Shown: piece by piece, positions 23,972-33,128 of the stretch
Layout of the letters: each line of letters starts with the position of its first letter
How positions within the stretch are numbered: position 1 is the first letter of the stretch
Source of the DNA: Treponema sp.
GTDB lineage: Bacteria; Spirochaetota; Spirochaetia; Treponematales; Treponemataceae
Assembly (NCBI GenBank): GCA_024400915.1
Contig: JAKSLX010000020.1
Location: 1-47,449, forward strand
DNA length: 47,449 nucleotides
Direction of reading: 5' to 3'
The notes under the pieces: model-generated
What the model saw: the letters and a program-made list of their open reading frames with translations, nothing else
Databases searched by the model: none
Told to the model about the DNA's origin: nothing
Made by a program: the position numbers and the translations under genes

Positions 23972-25942
23972 ATGGTAACGCTAGACAGACTTCGCATTGA
24001 CATGGAAAAACAGCTCCAGATTGACAAGGGGATAACTGCAGTTGAGGTTATTGGTGATACCCTTGACGAATGCCTTGCCGATGCGGCTGTTCAGCTTGAA
24101 ACAAAAGTCCGCAACCTAGAATATGAAGTCATTGAAAAGGGTTTTACCGGTGTCATAGGCCTCATGAAAAAGCCATGGCGAATCAAGGTATACGAAAATC
24201 CATCCCTCATCCTTAAGAAGAAAAACATCAATGCAGTTTCCTCTGAAAGCGACTCAGAAGAAGTTGCGGAAGTTCAGGTTGTCAATATGGACGGCATGTA
24301 CTTCATCCGCAGGTTCGGTTCTAATATTTTCGTAAAGGTAACTCTTCCTGTGGGAGAAGGAAATCCAGTTAATCCTGATGATCTTATAAATGATGCAAGA
24401 AGACCGGACAATACAAACCTCGACGAAGAATTACTCAAGAAACTTGCTAAGGAAGGTACTAACGACGACTATGTGGAAGTAGGTGCCTTCAACCATATTT
24501 CTGCCGGTGATGCCGTAATGGCCGTTGACCTTGCAAAGGATGAAATGCAGGCAACCATTACAGTTTCGGCTCCTACGGCAGGTGGATCTGACATTTCCGC
24601 AGACAGAATCATCAATGCCCTTACTACACAGGGGGTTGTTGCGGGTATTGAGGAAGACAAGATAAAGGCCTTTGTTGATACACCAGTATACAATGTTCCC
24701 TATGAAGTTGCGGCTGCTGTTCTTCCTCAGCATGGAACCGATGGCTACATTGAATACAAATTCGAGACGGATAGGTCCAAACTCAAGCTTAAGGAAACAG
24801 AAAACGGACAGGTTGACTTTAAGGAACTCAATCTCATCCAGAATGTCGTTGCCGGGCAGCCCCTTGCAAAGAAAATCCTTCCTACCCGTGGTAAGGGTGG
24901 AAAGACCATTATGGGACGCTATCTTGAAGCAAAGAACGGAAAGGATATTTCGCTCCCGCTTGGACAGAATACTATTCTTGACAAGGACGGATGTACGATT
25001 CTTGCAGAGAAAAACGGACATGTTTCCCTTGTCAGTGACAAGATCAATGTAGAAGAAATCTACGAAGTTCAGGGCGTAAACATCAAGACCGGTAACATTA
25101 CCTACATGGGTACAGTTCTCTGTCGCGGAGATGTTGAAGACGGGTTCAGTATCAAGGCCGATGGTAACGTTGAAATTTACGGTTCTGTTGGACGCTGTAA
25201 TATTGAAGCAGGTGGAGACATCGTTATATCCCAGGGTGTTATGGGCCGTGACGAGTGTGAAATCGTTACAAGCAAGTCCGTTTGGGCACGCTTCATTCAA
25301 AATGCAAAGGTAACTGCAGAAGAATACATTGTTGTAAACGACAACATCATGAACAGTGATGTTACGGCTATGAAGAAGATCCTTCTCAAGGGGAAAAGAG
25401 CTTCCATCATCGGTGGAAAGGTGTTTGCTACGGAAGAGATCTCCGCAAAGAACATTGGTTCTTCAGGTGGTGGTATTGAAACCATTCTTGCTGTCGGCTA
25501 TGACCCAAGAAAGAAACAGCGCCTTACTGAACTTCAGGAAATGCAGTCTAATCTCGTAAAGGAACTTGAAGAGATAGAGCTTAACATCCAGACCCTAGAA
25601 AACAACAAGAAGGTTCGCCGTTCACTTCCTAAGGAAAAGGAAGAAAGCCTTAACAATTTCATTGCACAGAAGTCAGATCTTGTTGCACAGAACGATGAGA
25701 TGACAAAGGAAATCAACGAAATTAACGAGCGACTCCGTGAACTCAAGGTTGTCGGTTGTGTTAATGCCAGCGGAACCGTTTACCCTGGCGTAAAAATCTA
25801 TGTCCGCGACGAACTGGATGAAGTGCGTTCAGAAGCAAAGGCTGTTACATTCTTCTACGATAATGGCTTCGTAAAACGTGGAAAATTCGATCCTTCGCAG
25901 GTAAGCGATGTAGGAGGACCGGATGGCTATTCAGCCAATTGA
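23972..25942 (+). CDS. FapA/DUF342-family polymerising protein
   Basis: A 656-residue DUF342 (flagellar assembly protein A) family protein. It has a Jag-N-like N-terminal domain (about 10-80, ending in EKGFTGVIGLMKKPWRIKVY) and a central DUF342 region (about 230-510). The latter contains GQPLAKKILPTRGKGGKTIMG and repeated beta-helix-like turns such as GNVEIYGSVGRCNIEAGGDI. A coiled coil (about 512-590) and a small C-terminal beta region follow. DUF342 proteins often sit next to fliA in spirochaetes; their biochemical role is unclear. AGAGGAA precedes the ATG. The stop lies 19 bases inside the next gene. Confidence 0.85.
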   Translation: MVTLDRLRIDMEKQLQIDKGITAVEVIGDTLDECLADAAVQLETKVRNLEYEVIEKGFTGVIGLMKKPWRIKVYENPSLILKKKNINAVSSESDSEEVAEVQVVNMDGMYFIRRFGSNIFVKVTLPVGEGNPVNPDDLINDARRPDNTNLDEELLKKLAKEGTNDDYVEVGAFNHISAGDAVMAVDLAKDEMQATITVSAPTAGGSDISADRIINALTTQGVVAGIEEDKIKAFVDTPVYNVPYEVAAAVLPQHGTDGYIEYKFETDRSKLKLKETENGQVDFKELNLIQNVVAGQPLAKKILPTRGKGGKTIMGRYLEAKNGKDISLPLGQNTILDKDGCTILAEKNGHVSLVSDKINVEEIYEVQGVNIKTGNITYMGTVLCRGDVEDGFSIKADGNVEIYGSVGRCNIEAGGDIVISQGVMGRDECEIVTSKSVWARFIQNAKVTAEEYIVVNDNIMNSDVTAMKKILLKGKRASIIGGKVFATEEISAKNIGSSGGGIETILAVGYDPRKKQRLTELQEMQSNLVKELEEIELNIQTLENNKKVRRSLPKEKEESLNNFIAQKSDLVAQNDEMTKEINEINERLRELKVVGCVNASGTVYPGVKIYVRDELDEVRSEAKAVTFFYDNGFVKRGKFDPSQVSDVGGPDGYSAN

Positions 25943-26282
25943 CCTTTCAACTGTTTATTCTCAGATGGATAAGATGGGGCAGTTCAATGCTTCTCAGGTT
26001 CAGAATGCACATATGGCAAGCCGTGCCCATCTGGAAAAGGCGGCACAGCAGGATTCTGAGAAGGCAAAGACAGTTCAGGAAAGTTCAAAAAACAAGGAAT
26101 CCAACAGCATTAAGGCTGATGTAAATCAGGGTGGTGGAGCAGGACAGACACTCCTTGAAGGGGATTCTGAGCCTTCAAAGGAAAAAGACGACACTCCTGC
26201 AGAAGAAATTCCACAGCCTGCAAAAAAACTCTACGAAATCCGTGATCCTAATCTTGGTCAGCATGTTGATTTAATAGGTTGA
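25923..26282 (+). CDS. Small conserved spirochaete protein
   Basis: A 119-residue hydrophilic protein of unknown function. It has no membrane segment, is rich in Gln, Ser, Lys and Glu, and is probably largely disordered. The C-terminal end, YEIRDPNLGQHVDLIG, looks conserved and may be a short binding motif. GGAGG lies five bases before ATG 25923, inside the end of the DUF342 gene, so translation is coupled. The gap to the next gene is 3 bp. Confidence 0.75.
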   Translation: MAIQPIDLSTVYSQMDKMGQFNASQVQNAHMASRAHLEKAAQQDSEKAKTVQESSKNKESNSIKADVNQGGGAGQTLLEGDSEPSKEKDDTPAEEIPQPAKKLYEIRDPNLGQHVDLIG

Positions 26283-26285
26283 AAG

Positions 26286-26948
26286 ATGTCTGTCATTGCC
26301 ATTACTGCTTTACTTCTTATTCTTTTCAATATTCTCATCTGTTTTATTCTCCTTCACAGGTTCAAGACTCTTTTTTCTACCCGTCAGATTGTGGACGAGA
26401 CCAGAAGTGCCATAAACGAAAAAATTCGCGAGGCAAACAATGCCACGGAACGTAATATGAGCCTCATTGATGAGAAAATCCAGGAACTGAACAAGGTCAA
26501 GGCAGAGGCTGACAGAAGGCTTGCTGTTTTGAGGCGGGAACTGGATACTCAGCAGAGGGAAAGTGAATTTCGTGCTGCCATGGCTGCAACAGGCAAAACT
26601 TCCAGAAAAAATGCTTCACCTTACGGGGCACATAAGGCGGCTCCCGTTCAGGCTGAACTGGCTTTTACTGACAAAGCCAGAATGGAATTCGGTATAGCAG
26701 GGAATGTTGTTCCAATGGTTAAGGCGGAATCTTCTTCCCATGAAGTAATTACGCAAAAACAGGAAACCCTTCAGGAAATCCCTATCGTTAATCCTGTTGT
26801 TTACAGAAGTGAAGACCAGATAGTTCCAAAAAAGGATTTTTTCCAGCAGGTAAGGGAATATCACATGGCAGGTCTTCCTGCTGAAGAAATTGCTCGCCTT
26901 ACAAGTCGTTCTGCACAGGAAGTAAGGCTTGTGCTGCAGATGCTTTAA
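26286..26948 (+). CDS. Membrane-anchored coiled-coil protein with C-terminal helix-turn-helix-like domain (SwrB-like position)
   Basis: A 220-residue protein. It has one N-terminal membrane helix (about 3-24, IAITALLLILFNILICFILL), a coiled coil (about 35-95), a variable linker and a C-terminal segment VREYHMAGLPAEEIARLTSRSAQEVRLVLQ that resembles a helix-turn-helix. This order matches DUF6115/SwrB-type proteins, and B. subtilis swrB also lies just after the flagellar sigma gene. That link is inference from architecture and position. It is the last gene of the motility cluster. Confidence 0.7.
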   Translation: MSVIAITALLLILFNILICFILLHRFKTLFSTRQIVDETRSAINEKIREANNATERNMSLIDEKIQELNKVKAEADRRLAVLRRELDTQQRESEFRAAMAATGKTSRKNASPYGAHKAAPVQAELAFTDKARMEFGIAGNVVPMVKAESSSHEVITQKQETLQEIPIVNPVVYRSEDQIVPKKDFFQQVREYHMAGLPAEEIARLTSRSAQEVRLVLQML

Positions 26949-26991
26949 CGTCTAAATCTTCATTAAAAATACCTTAATTTCATTTCTTTCC

Positions 26992-27020
26992 TTGAATTAT
27001 AGGCTATTCAGGCTTATAAT
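26992..27020 (+). promoter_or_regulatory. Sigma-70-type promoter of galM
   Basis: -35 TTGAAT at 26992-26997, a 17-bp spacer, and a perfect -10 TATAAT at 27015-27020. The expected transcription start (27026-27028) coincides with the galM ATG, implying a leaderless message. Confidence 0.75.
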
Positions 27021-27027
27021 TCATGAT

Positions 27028-28074
27028 ATGAGTACTCTAATAAGAATTAAAAAATCAAAATTCGGAACCCTTTGCGACGGCAAGGATGTTTCTCTCTTTA
27101 CTATTTCTAACGGCAAAATGAGTGTTTCCGTTACAAATTATGGTTGCACTATCACGAGCATTCTTCTTCCAGCTGGAAAAGGAAAAAAGATTGATGCTCT
27201 TCTTGGCTGTTCTACACTTGAAGGCTTTGCAAACGATAACCTTAGTTTCGGTACTGTAGTAGGTCGTTTTGCAAACAGAATCGGCGGTGCAAAATTTTCC
27301 CTCAACGGAAAAGAATATGTCCTCGACAACAATGACAGCGGAAACTGCCTTCACGGTGGATTCGACCGCTATGAAAAGAAAGTCTGGGATGCAAAGAAGG
27401 TCATCACAAAGAGAGGCCACGGCATAGAATTCTCAAGATTCAGTCCAGACGGTGAGCAGGGAATGCCTGGAAATCTTTCCGTAAAGGTAGTTTATACTCT
27501 CAACGAAAAGAATGAGCTTTCCCTTGAGTATACGGCATCTTCTGATGCACCGACTCCTGTAAACCTTACAAACCACGCATATTTCAATCTTAAGGGTTAT
27601 AACGGTGGAGCAATCTATGATCAGGAACTTCAGCTTGATTGTTCAAAGTTTGTGGAAGTAAGCGAAAAGCTCATTCCAACAGGAAAACTTCTTTCAGTTG
27701 ACGATAATCCTGTTTTTGACTTCAGAAAGCCAAAACTTCTGGGAAAGGATATTGAAGCTACAGGTAATGGCTATGACCATGCATATTGTGTAGATGAATA
27801 TGACGGAAGACTCAAGCAGTTTGCTGTCCTCAGGGATCCTGAAAGCGGAAGGTCAATGACTGTTTCAACAACACTTCCTGGATGCCAGGTATATACTGCA
27901 AACTGGGTTGCAGGTTCTCAGGGCAAGAACGGTTACATCCACAAGAGACATGATGCAGTTTGTCTTGAAACGGAAAGCTATCCTGACACACCAAACCAGG
28001 CAAGCTTCCCACCATGTATCGTAACACCAGAAAAACCATACCATGAGGTTACGGTCTACAAATTCGGTTTTTAA
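27028..28074 (+). CDS. galM: Aldose 1-epimerase (mutarotase)
   Basis: Interconverts alpha and beta anomers of free aldoses such as glucose and galactose in the cytoplasm, feeding kinases like the hexokinase here. The 348-residue protein has the family motifs GRFANRIGGAKFSLNGKEY, NCLHGG, the catalytic His region NLTNHAYFNL and the catalytic Glu region VCLETESYPDTPNQ. A TTG at 26992 is in frame but is part of the -35 box. ATG 27028 is chosen, although no Shine-Dalgarno precedes it because the promoter ends 7 bases upstream. Confidence 0.93.
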   Translation: MSTLIRIKKSKFGTLCDGKDVSLFTISNGKMSVSVTNYGCTITSILLPAGKGKKIDALLGCSTLEGFANDNLSFGTVVGRFANRIGGAKFSLNGKEYVLDNNDSGNCLHGGFDRYEKKVWDAKKVITKRGHGIEFSRFSPDGEQGMPGNLSVKVVYTLNEKNELSLEYTASSDAPTPVNLTNHAYFNLKGYNGGAIYDQELQLDCSKFVEVSEKLIPTGKLLSVDDNPVFDFRKPKLLGKDIEATGNGYDHAYCVDEYDGRLKQFAVLRDPESGRSMTVSTTLPGCQVYTANWVAGSQGKNGYIHKRHDAVCLETESYPDTPNQASFPPCIVTPEKPYHEVTVYKFGF

Positions 28075-28123
28075 AGGCTTAAATCAAAAGGCTTAAGAAA
28101 TATATTTTAATAGAGAGGTTGTA

Positions 28124-28873
28124 ATGGACATTCAGTTACAAGAACTGATCGAAAAGATCAAGAAGGACGGAGTTGCAAGTGCTGAATCTGCTGCACAGAA
28201 GATCATTGCTGAAGCAGAAAAAAAGGCTGCCTCTATTGTTAGTGATGCTGAAGCCAAAGCAGACAGCATTATCAAGACTGCAAAGGCAGAAACAGAACGT
28301 ATGGAAAAGGCTAGTGAAGATGCCATTGCACAGGCAGGACGCAACCTTATCATTTCATTCCGTGATGGCATCAACAAGGAACTTTCTGCCCTCGTAAATG
28401 CAGAAACAGAAAAGGCTATGGACAAGGATCTCCTTAAGAAGATTATTCCAGATGCTGTTAAAGCATGGGCTGCAAACAATGATGCTACAGACGTTTCAAT
28501 CCTTCTTCCTGCAAAGGATGTAAAGGCTCTTGAAAGTGGAATCAAGACTGCTCTTAAGGGAAAGCTTTCTAAGGGTGTAGAAATCAAGGCTGATGCCTCC
28601 CTTTCTGCTGGTTTCAGAATCGGAACAAAGGGCGGAGAAGCATTCTATGACTTCAGCGCAGAAGAAGTTGCTTCACTGTTCAGCGCATACCTTAATCCAA
28701 AGACAACAGAACTTATGAAGAAGGCCGCTGCAGGTATTGCAGAAGAATCTCCAAAGGTTGAACCAGAAGATAAGGCTGAAAAGAAAGCTGCACCTGCAAA
28801 AAAGGCTCCAGCTAAGAAAGAAACTGCAAAGAAGGAACCTGCTAAGAAGGCAGCACCAAAAGGAAAAAAATAG
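28124..28873 (+). CDS. atpE: V-type ATPase subunit E with Lys/Ala/Pro-rich tail
   Basis: Peripheral stalk subunit of the V/A-type ATPase. The 249-residue protein starts with the long helix typical of subunit E (IQLQELIEKIKKDG then AEAEKKAASIVSDAEAKAD), followed by a globular domain to about residue 205. The last 35 or so residues are a repetitive KKAAPAKK-type basic tail not needed for the E fold. GAGAGG precedes the ATG. It is the first gene of a seven-gene operon and ends overlapping the next start (TAGTG). Confidence 0.85.
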   Translation: MDIQLQELIEKIKKDGVASAESAAQKIIAEAEKKAASIVSDAEAKADSIIKTAKAETERMEKASEDAIAQAGRNLIISFRDGINKELSALVNAETEKAMDKDLLKKIIPDAVKAWAANNDATDVSILLPAKDVKALESGIKTALKGKLSKGVEIKADASLSAGFRIGTKGGEAFYDFSAEEVASLFSAYLNPKTTELMKKAAAGIAEESPKVEPEDKAEKKAAPAKKAPAKKETAKKEPAKKAAPKGKK

Positions 28874-29421
28874 TGGAACATCTCTATTATTTAGTGTCCC
28901 AGCTTCCAGCATTCTCAGTGAACGATGACAGCAATCAGAAACTTCCTCTGACTGTTGAATATTTCAAGGACCTCTGTTCAAGATTCATGTCTGACAAGGC
29001 AAAGATCATGGCAGAAAACCTTACACTGGAACCACCGTTGGAAACAGAATCAACTGGGTCACCATTCCTTGACCAGTGGTACGAGAAGGAACGTAACCTT
29101 CGCCTTGCCCTGGCACAGCTTCGCGCCCTTAAGATGAAGAAGGACAACAAGGACCTTCCATCGACAAGTGACGGTGAAGTTATCCAGGCTGCACGTACAG
29201 CTACAGGAATGGACAGTCCTTTAAGCGCCGAGCAGTTCCTTAACCAGTACAGGATGAGTGTTCTTGACAAGCTTGCTCCAATGGACATGTTTTCAGTGGA
29301 TGCAGTTTTCAATTACGGACTTAAGCTTATGCTTGCAGAGCGCATGAAGAAGTTTAACAGGGATGAAGGTTTGGCTTCTTATCACAAAATTTACGACTCA
29401 ATACTTGGAGAAAACAAATGA
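28873..29421 (+). CDS. DUF2764 family protein of the V-ATPase operon
   Basis: A 182-residue protein of unknown biochemical role that sits between atpE and atpA in spirochaetes and chlamydiae. It begins MEHLYYLVSQLPAF, and contains FLDQWYEKERNLRLALAQLRALK and PLSAEQFLNQYRMSVLDKL. The fold looks all-alpha. The operon has no gene for subunits C, F or G, so this protein may take over the role of subunit C; that is inference. The start is GTG 28873 overlapping the atpE stop. Its end overlaps atpA by 4 bp. Confidence 0.85.
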   Translation: MEHLYYLVSQLPAFSVNDDSNQKLPLTVEYFKDLCSRFMSDKAKIMAENLTLEPPLETESTGSPFLDQWYEKERNLRLALAQLRALKMKKDNKDLPSTSDGEVIQAARTATGMDSPLSAEQFLNQYRMSVLDKLAPMDMFSVDAVFNYGLKLMLAERMKKFNRDEGLASYHKIYDSILGENK

Positions 29422-31187
29422 CAGATACAAAAGGCAAAGTTGTAGCTGTAAACGGAAACATGGTTTCTGTTGAATTTGACGGAAAGGTTTCTCTCAACGA
29501 AGTAGGCTATGTTAAAGTTGACGGACAGAGCCTTAAGGGTGAGGTTATCCGTATCCGCGGCAATACAGCTCAGATGCAGATTTATGAAATGACAAACGGT
29601 ATTTCTACAGACTGTTCAGTAGAATTTACTGGTGACCTTCTTTCTGTAGAAGTTGGTCCTGGTCTTCTTGGTCAGGTTTACGACGGTCTTCAGAATCCAC
29701 TTCCATTGCTTGCTGAAAAGTCAGGCTACTTCCTTGAACGCGGTGTTTACCTTCCTGCCCTCAACGAAGAAAAGAAATGGGAATTCACACCAACTGCAAA
29801 GGAAGGCGACAAAGTTCTTGCTGGCGACAGCGTTGGTACAGTTCCAGAAGGACCATTCACACACAAGATTCTTGTTCCATTCGGATTCCTTGGAACATAC
29901 ACAATCAAGAAGATTGCAAAGGCTGGTTCTTACAAGATCCATGACACGATTGCAACTCTTGCTGACGAAAAAGGCAAGACAGTTAACATTTCAATGAGCT
30001 TCAAGTGGCCAGTTAAGCGTGCAGTAAACTGCTATGCAGAACGCTTGAGCCCAGATGAACCAATGGAAACAAAGGTTCGCCTCATCGATACATTCTTCCC
30101 TGTTGCCCGCGGTGGTACATACTGTATTCCAGGACCATTCGGTGCAGGTAAGACTGTTCTCCAGCACACAACATCCCGCAATGCAAACGTAGACATCGTT
30201 ATCATCGCAGCTTGTGGTGAACGTGCTGGTGAAGTTGTTGAAACACTTACAGAATTCCCAGAGTTGAAGGACCCAAGAACTGGCCGTTCACTTATGGAAA
30301 GAACAATCATCATCTGTAACACATCTTCAATGCCAGTTGCTTCCCGCGAAGCATCTTGTTACACAGGTGTTACTCTTGCTGAATACTATCGCCAGATGGG
30401 ACTTAACGTTCTCCTCCTTGCAGACTCAACATCTCGTTGGGCACAGGCCATGCGCGAAATGTCTGGTCGTCTTGAGGAAATCCCAGGTGAAGAAGCATTC
30501 CCAGCATACCTTGAATCTACAATCGCTTCATTCTATGAACGTGCTGGTATCGTAAAGCTCCGTGACGGTGAAACAGGTTCAGTAACAATCGGTGGTACAG
30601 TTTCTCCTGCCGGCGGTAACTTTGAAGAACCAGTTACACAGGCAACACTTAAGGTTGTCGGTGCATTCCACGGTCTTTCTCGTGCCCGTTCAGATGCACG
30701 CCGTTACCCAGCTATCGACCCACTTGATTCATGGTCAAAGTACAAGCCTGTAATTACAAAGTCTTGGGTAGACTATGCTCGTGGCGTTTACAAGCGCGGT
30801 GCTGAAGTTAACCAGATGATGAAGGTTGTCGGTGAAGAAGGTACAAGCCTTTCAGACTTCATCCTTTACCTTAAGAGTGAATTCCTTGATGCAATCTACA
30901 TGCAGCAGGATTCTTTCGATGAAATCGAAGGTGCAACTTCAATTGAACGCCAGCAGTATGTATTTGCTAAGATTGTAGGCATTCTTGGATCTACATTCGA
31001 CTTTGAAGAAAAAGACGATGCCCGTACATTCTTCAACAAGCTTACACAGAACTTCCGCGATATGAACTACAAGGCATTCAAGACTCCTGACTTTGAAAAG
31101 GCAGAGAAGACAATCGACGCAACTCTTGCAGAAAAAAATGCACAGATCGGTGAAGATGTAAAGACTCTTCTCAAGGACGGTGAATAA
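29418..31187 (+). CDS. atpA: V-type ATPase catalytic subunit A
   Basis: Nucleotide-hydrolysing subunit of the V1/A1 head, 589 residues. It has a beta-barrel N-terminus, the non-homologous insert (about 110-195) that distinguishes A from F1 beta, the Walker A loop GPFGAGKTV (239-247), the GER stretch (ACGERAGEV) and Walker B region LLLADSTSRWAQAMRE. All catalytic elements are intact. It overlaps the preceding stop (ATGA) and the atpB start. Confidence 0.97.
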   Translation: MTDTKGKVVAVNGNMVSVEFDGKVSLNEVGYVKVDGQSLKGEVIRIRGNTAQMQIYEMTNGISTDCSVEFTGDLLSVEVGPGLLGQVYDGLQNPLPLLAEKSGYFLERGVYLPALNEEKKWEFTPTAKEGDKVLAGDSVGTVPEGPFTHKILVPFGFLGTYTIKKIAKAGSYKIHDTIATLADEKGKTVNISMSFKWPVKRAVNCYAERLSPDEPMETKVRLIDTFFPVARGGTYCIPGPFGAGKTVLQHTTSRNANVDIVIIAACGERAGEVVETLTEFPELKDPRTGRSLMERTIIICNTSSMPVASREASCYTGVTLAEYYRQMGLNVLLLADSTSRWAQAMREMSGRLEEIPGEEAFPAYLESTIASFYERAGIVKLRDGETGSVTIGGTVSPAGGNFEEPVTQATLKVVGAFHGLSRARSDARRYPAIDPLDSWSKYKPVITKSWVDYARGVYKRGAEVNQMMKVVGEEGTSLSDFILYLKSEFLDAIYMQQDSFDEIEGATSIERQQYVFAKIVGILGSTFDFEEKDDARTFFNKLTQNFRDMNYKAFKTPDFEKAEKTIDATLAEKNAQIGEDVKTLLKDGE

Positions 31188-32482
31188 TGGCTAAAGTATA
31201 CAGCAAAATCGAAAGCATTAACGGTAGCGTTATTACTGTCAAGGCAAAGGGCGTAAAGCTCAATGAACTTGCAGAAATCACAACACGCTTCGGTAAGTCT
31301 CTTGCTGAAGTAAACAAGATCGACGGTGAGACTGTTTCACTTCAGGTTTTTGCAGGTGGTCGTGGTGTTGCTACAAACGATCAGATCCGCTTCCTTGGTC
31401 ACGACATGAAGATTTCCTTCAGCGATGACCTTCTTGGACGTATTTTCAACGGTTCAGCAGAACCTCGCGATCACGGTCCAGCACTTACAGAAAACCTCAT
31501 TTCAATCGGTGGTCCTTCTGTAAACCCATCAAAGCGTATCAATCCTAACCGCATGATGCGTACAAACATTCCGATGATCGATGTTTTCAACACATTGGTT
31601 GTTTCTCAGAAGATTCCAATCTTCTCTATCTCAGGTGAACCATACAACCAGCTCCTTGCTCGCATCGCCATGCAGGCAGAAGCAGATGTAATCGTTCTCG
31701 GTGGAATGGGTCTCAAGTACGATGACTACCTCTTCTTTAAGAAGACATTGGAAGAAGGTGGAGCCCTCTCAAAGACAGTCATGTTCGTTCATACAGCAGC
31801 TGACCCAACTGTAGAATGTATGAAGATTCCTGATCTTTCACTTGCAGTTGCAGAAAAGTTTGCCCTTAAGGGAAAGGATGTTCTCGTTCTCCTTACAGAC
31901 ATGACAAACTTTGCAGACTCAATGAAGGAAATCGCCATTACACAGGAACAGGTTCCTTCAAACCGCGGTTACCCTGGAGACCTTTATTCACAGCTTGCAT
32001 CACGCTACGAAAAGGCTGTTGACTTCAACGATTCAGGTTCCATTACAGTTCTTGCTGTTACAACAATGCCTGGTGATGATGTTACTCATCCAGTTCCAGA
32101 TAACACAGGTTACATTACTGAAGGTCAGTATTACCTCAAGGGCGGACGCATTGAACCGTTCGGTTCTTTGTCTCGTCTCAAGCAGCAGGTTAACAACAAG
32201 ACTCGCAAGGACCACCGTTCTTTGATGGATGCCATGATTCGTCTTTACGCATCTTACAAGGATACGCTCGAAAAGAAGTCCATGGGTTTCAACATGAGTG
32301 CATGGGATGAAAAGCTCCTTAAGTACGGCGTAATGTTCGAAGCAAAGATGATGGACCTTACTGTAAATGTTCCTCTTGAAGAAGCATTGGACAATGGATG
32401 GAAAATTCTTGCCGATTGTTTTGAAAAGAATGAAACTGGTCTTAAGACAGAATTGATCGAAGAATTCTGGCCTAATAAATAA
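31187..32482 (+). CDS. atpB: V-type ATPase regulatory subunit B
   Basis: Non-catalytic subunit alternating with A in the head, 431 residues. As expected for B it lacks a P-loop; the corresponding position reads FSISGEPYNQLL. Recognisable parts are DDLLGRIFNGSAEPRDHGP, MIDVFNTLVVSQKIPIFS, LLTDMTNFADSMKEIA and NRGYPGDLYSQLASRYEKA. The start overlaps the atpA stop (TAATG). A gap of 25 bp with an AAGGA site leads to atpD. Confidence 0.96.
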   Translation: MAKVYSKIESINGSVITVKAKGVKLNELAEITTRFGKSLAEVNKIDGETVSLQVFAGGRGVATNDQIRFLGHDMKISFSDDLLGRIFNGSAEPRDHGPALTENLISIGGPSVNPSKRINPNRMMRTNIPMIDVFNTLVVSQKIPIFSISGEPYNQLLARIAMQAEADVIVLGGMGLKYDDYLFFKKTLEEGGALSKTVMFVHTAADPTVECMKIPDLSLAVAEKFALKGKDVLVLLTDMTNFADSMKEIAITQEQVPSNRGYPGDLYSQLASRYEKAVDFNDSGSITVLAVTTMPGDDVTHPVPDNTGYITEGQYYLKGGRIEPFGSLSRLKQQVNNKTRKDHRSLMDAMIRLYASYKDTLEKKSMGFNMSAWDEKLLKYGVMFEAKMMDLTVNVPLEEALDNGWKILADCFEKNETGLKTELIEEFWPNK

Positions 32483-32507
32483 ACTCAAACTCGCATAAGG
32501 ATATTTT

Positions 32508-33128
32508 ATGGCAAAATTAAAGCTGACTAAAAACGAGCAGAAGACTCAGAAAGATGCGCTTAAGATGTATCAGCGCTATCTTCCAACTCTTACGCTCAAA
32601 AAACAGCAGCTGCAGTCAGAAATCCGTACCATTGACGAAAAGGCAAAGGAAGTTCGCGCACAAAAAAAGGTGCTCGAGGCTGAATTTGAAAACTGGATCA
32701 GCGTCTTTGGTGAAAAAGATGCTTTCAAGCCCGACATGGTAACCGTAAAGAACATCAAGAAGGGCTGGGGCAATATTGCGGGTGTTAAAATCCCTGTCTA
32801 CGAAGGTGCAGATTTTGGTCGTGGAGACTATGACCTTTATTCAACACCATTGTGGATTGATATGGCTGCAGACCGTATGGAAAAGGCTCTGGAGCTTGAT
32901 CTTATGGCAGAAGTTCTTGATGAACAGGTTAGACTTCTGTCGCAGGAATTGAGGACAACAACACAGCGCGTTAACCTTTTTGAAAAGGTTAAGATTCCTG
33001 AAACCAAGGCAAACATCAAGAAAATCGGTATTTTCCTTGGTGATGAACAGGTTGCCGCAGTTGTTCGCTCTAAGATTTCTAAGAAAAAGCTGCAGAATGT
33101 ATCGGACAAGGAGGAAACTGAAGAATGA
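32508..33128 (+). CDS. atpD: V-type ATPase subunit D
   Basis: Central rotor shaft of the V/A-type ATPase, 206 residues. It has the two long helices expected for the shaft (about 5-65 and 130-195), with the N-terminal pattern KLKLTKNEQKTQKDALKMYQ. The C-terminal helix has QELRTTTQRVNLFEKVKIP followed by KANIKKIGIFLGDEQ. The stop overlaps the atpI start (ATGA). Confidence 0.92.
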   Translation: MAKLKLTKNEQKTQKDALKMYQRYLPTLTLKKQQLQSEIRTIDEKAKEVRAQKKVLEAEFENWISVFGEKDAFKPDMVTVKNIKKGWGNIAGVKIPVYEGADFGRGDYDLYSTPLWIDMAADRMEKALELDLMAEVLDEQVRLLSQELRTTTQRVNLFEKVKIPETKANIKKIGIFLGDEQVAAVVRSKISKKKLQNVSDKEETEE

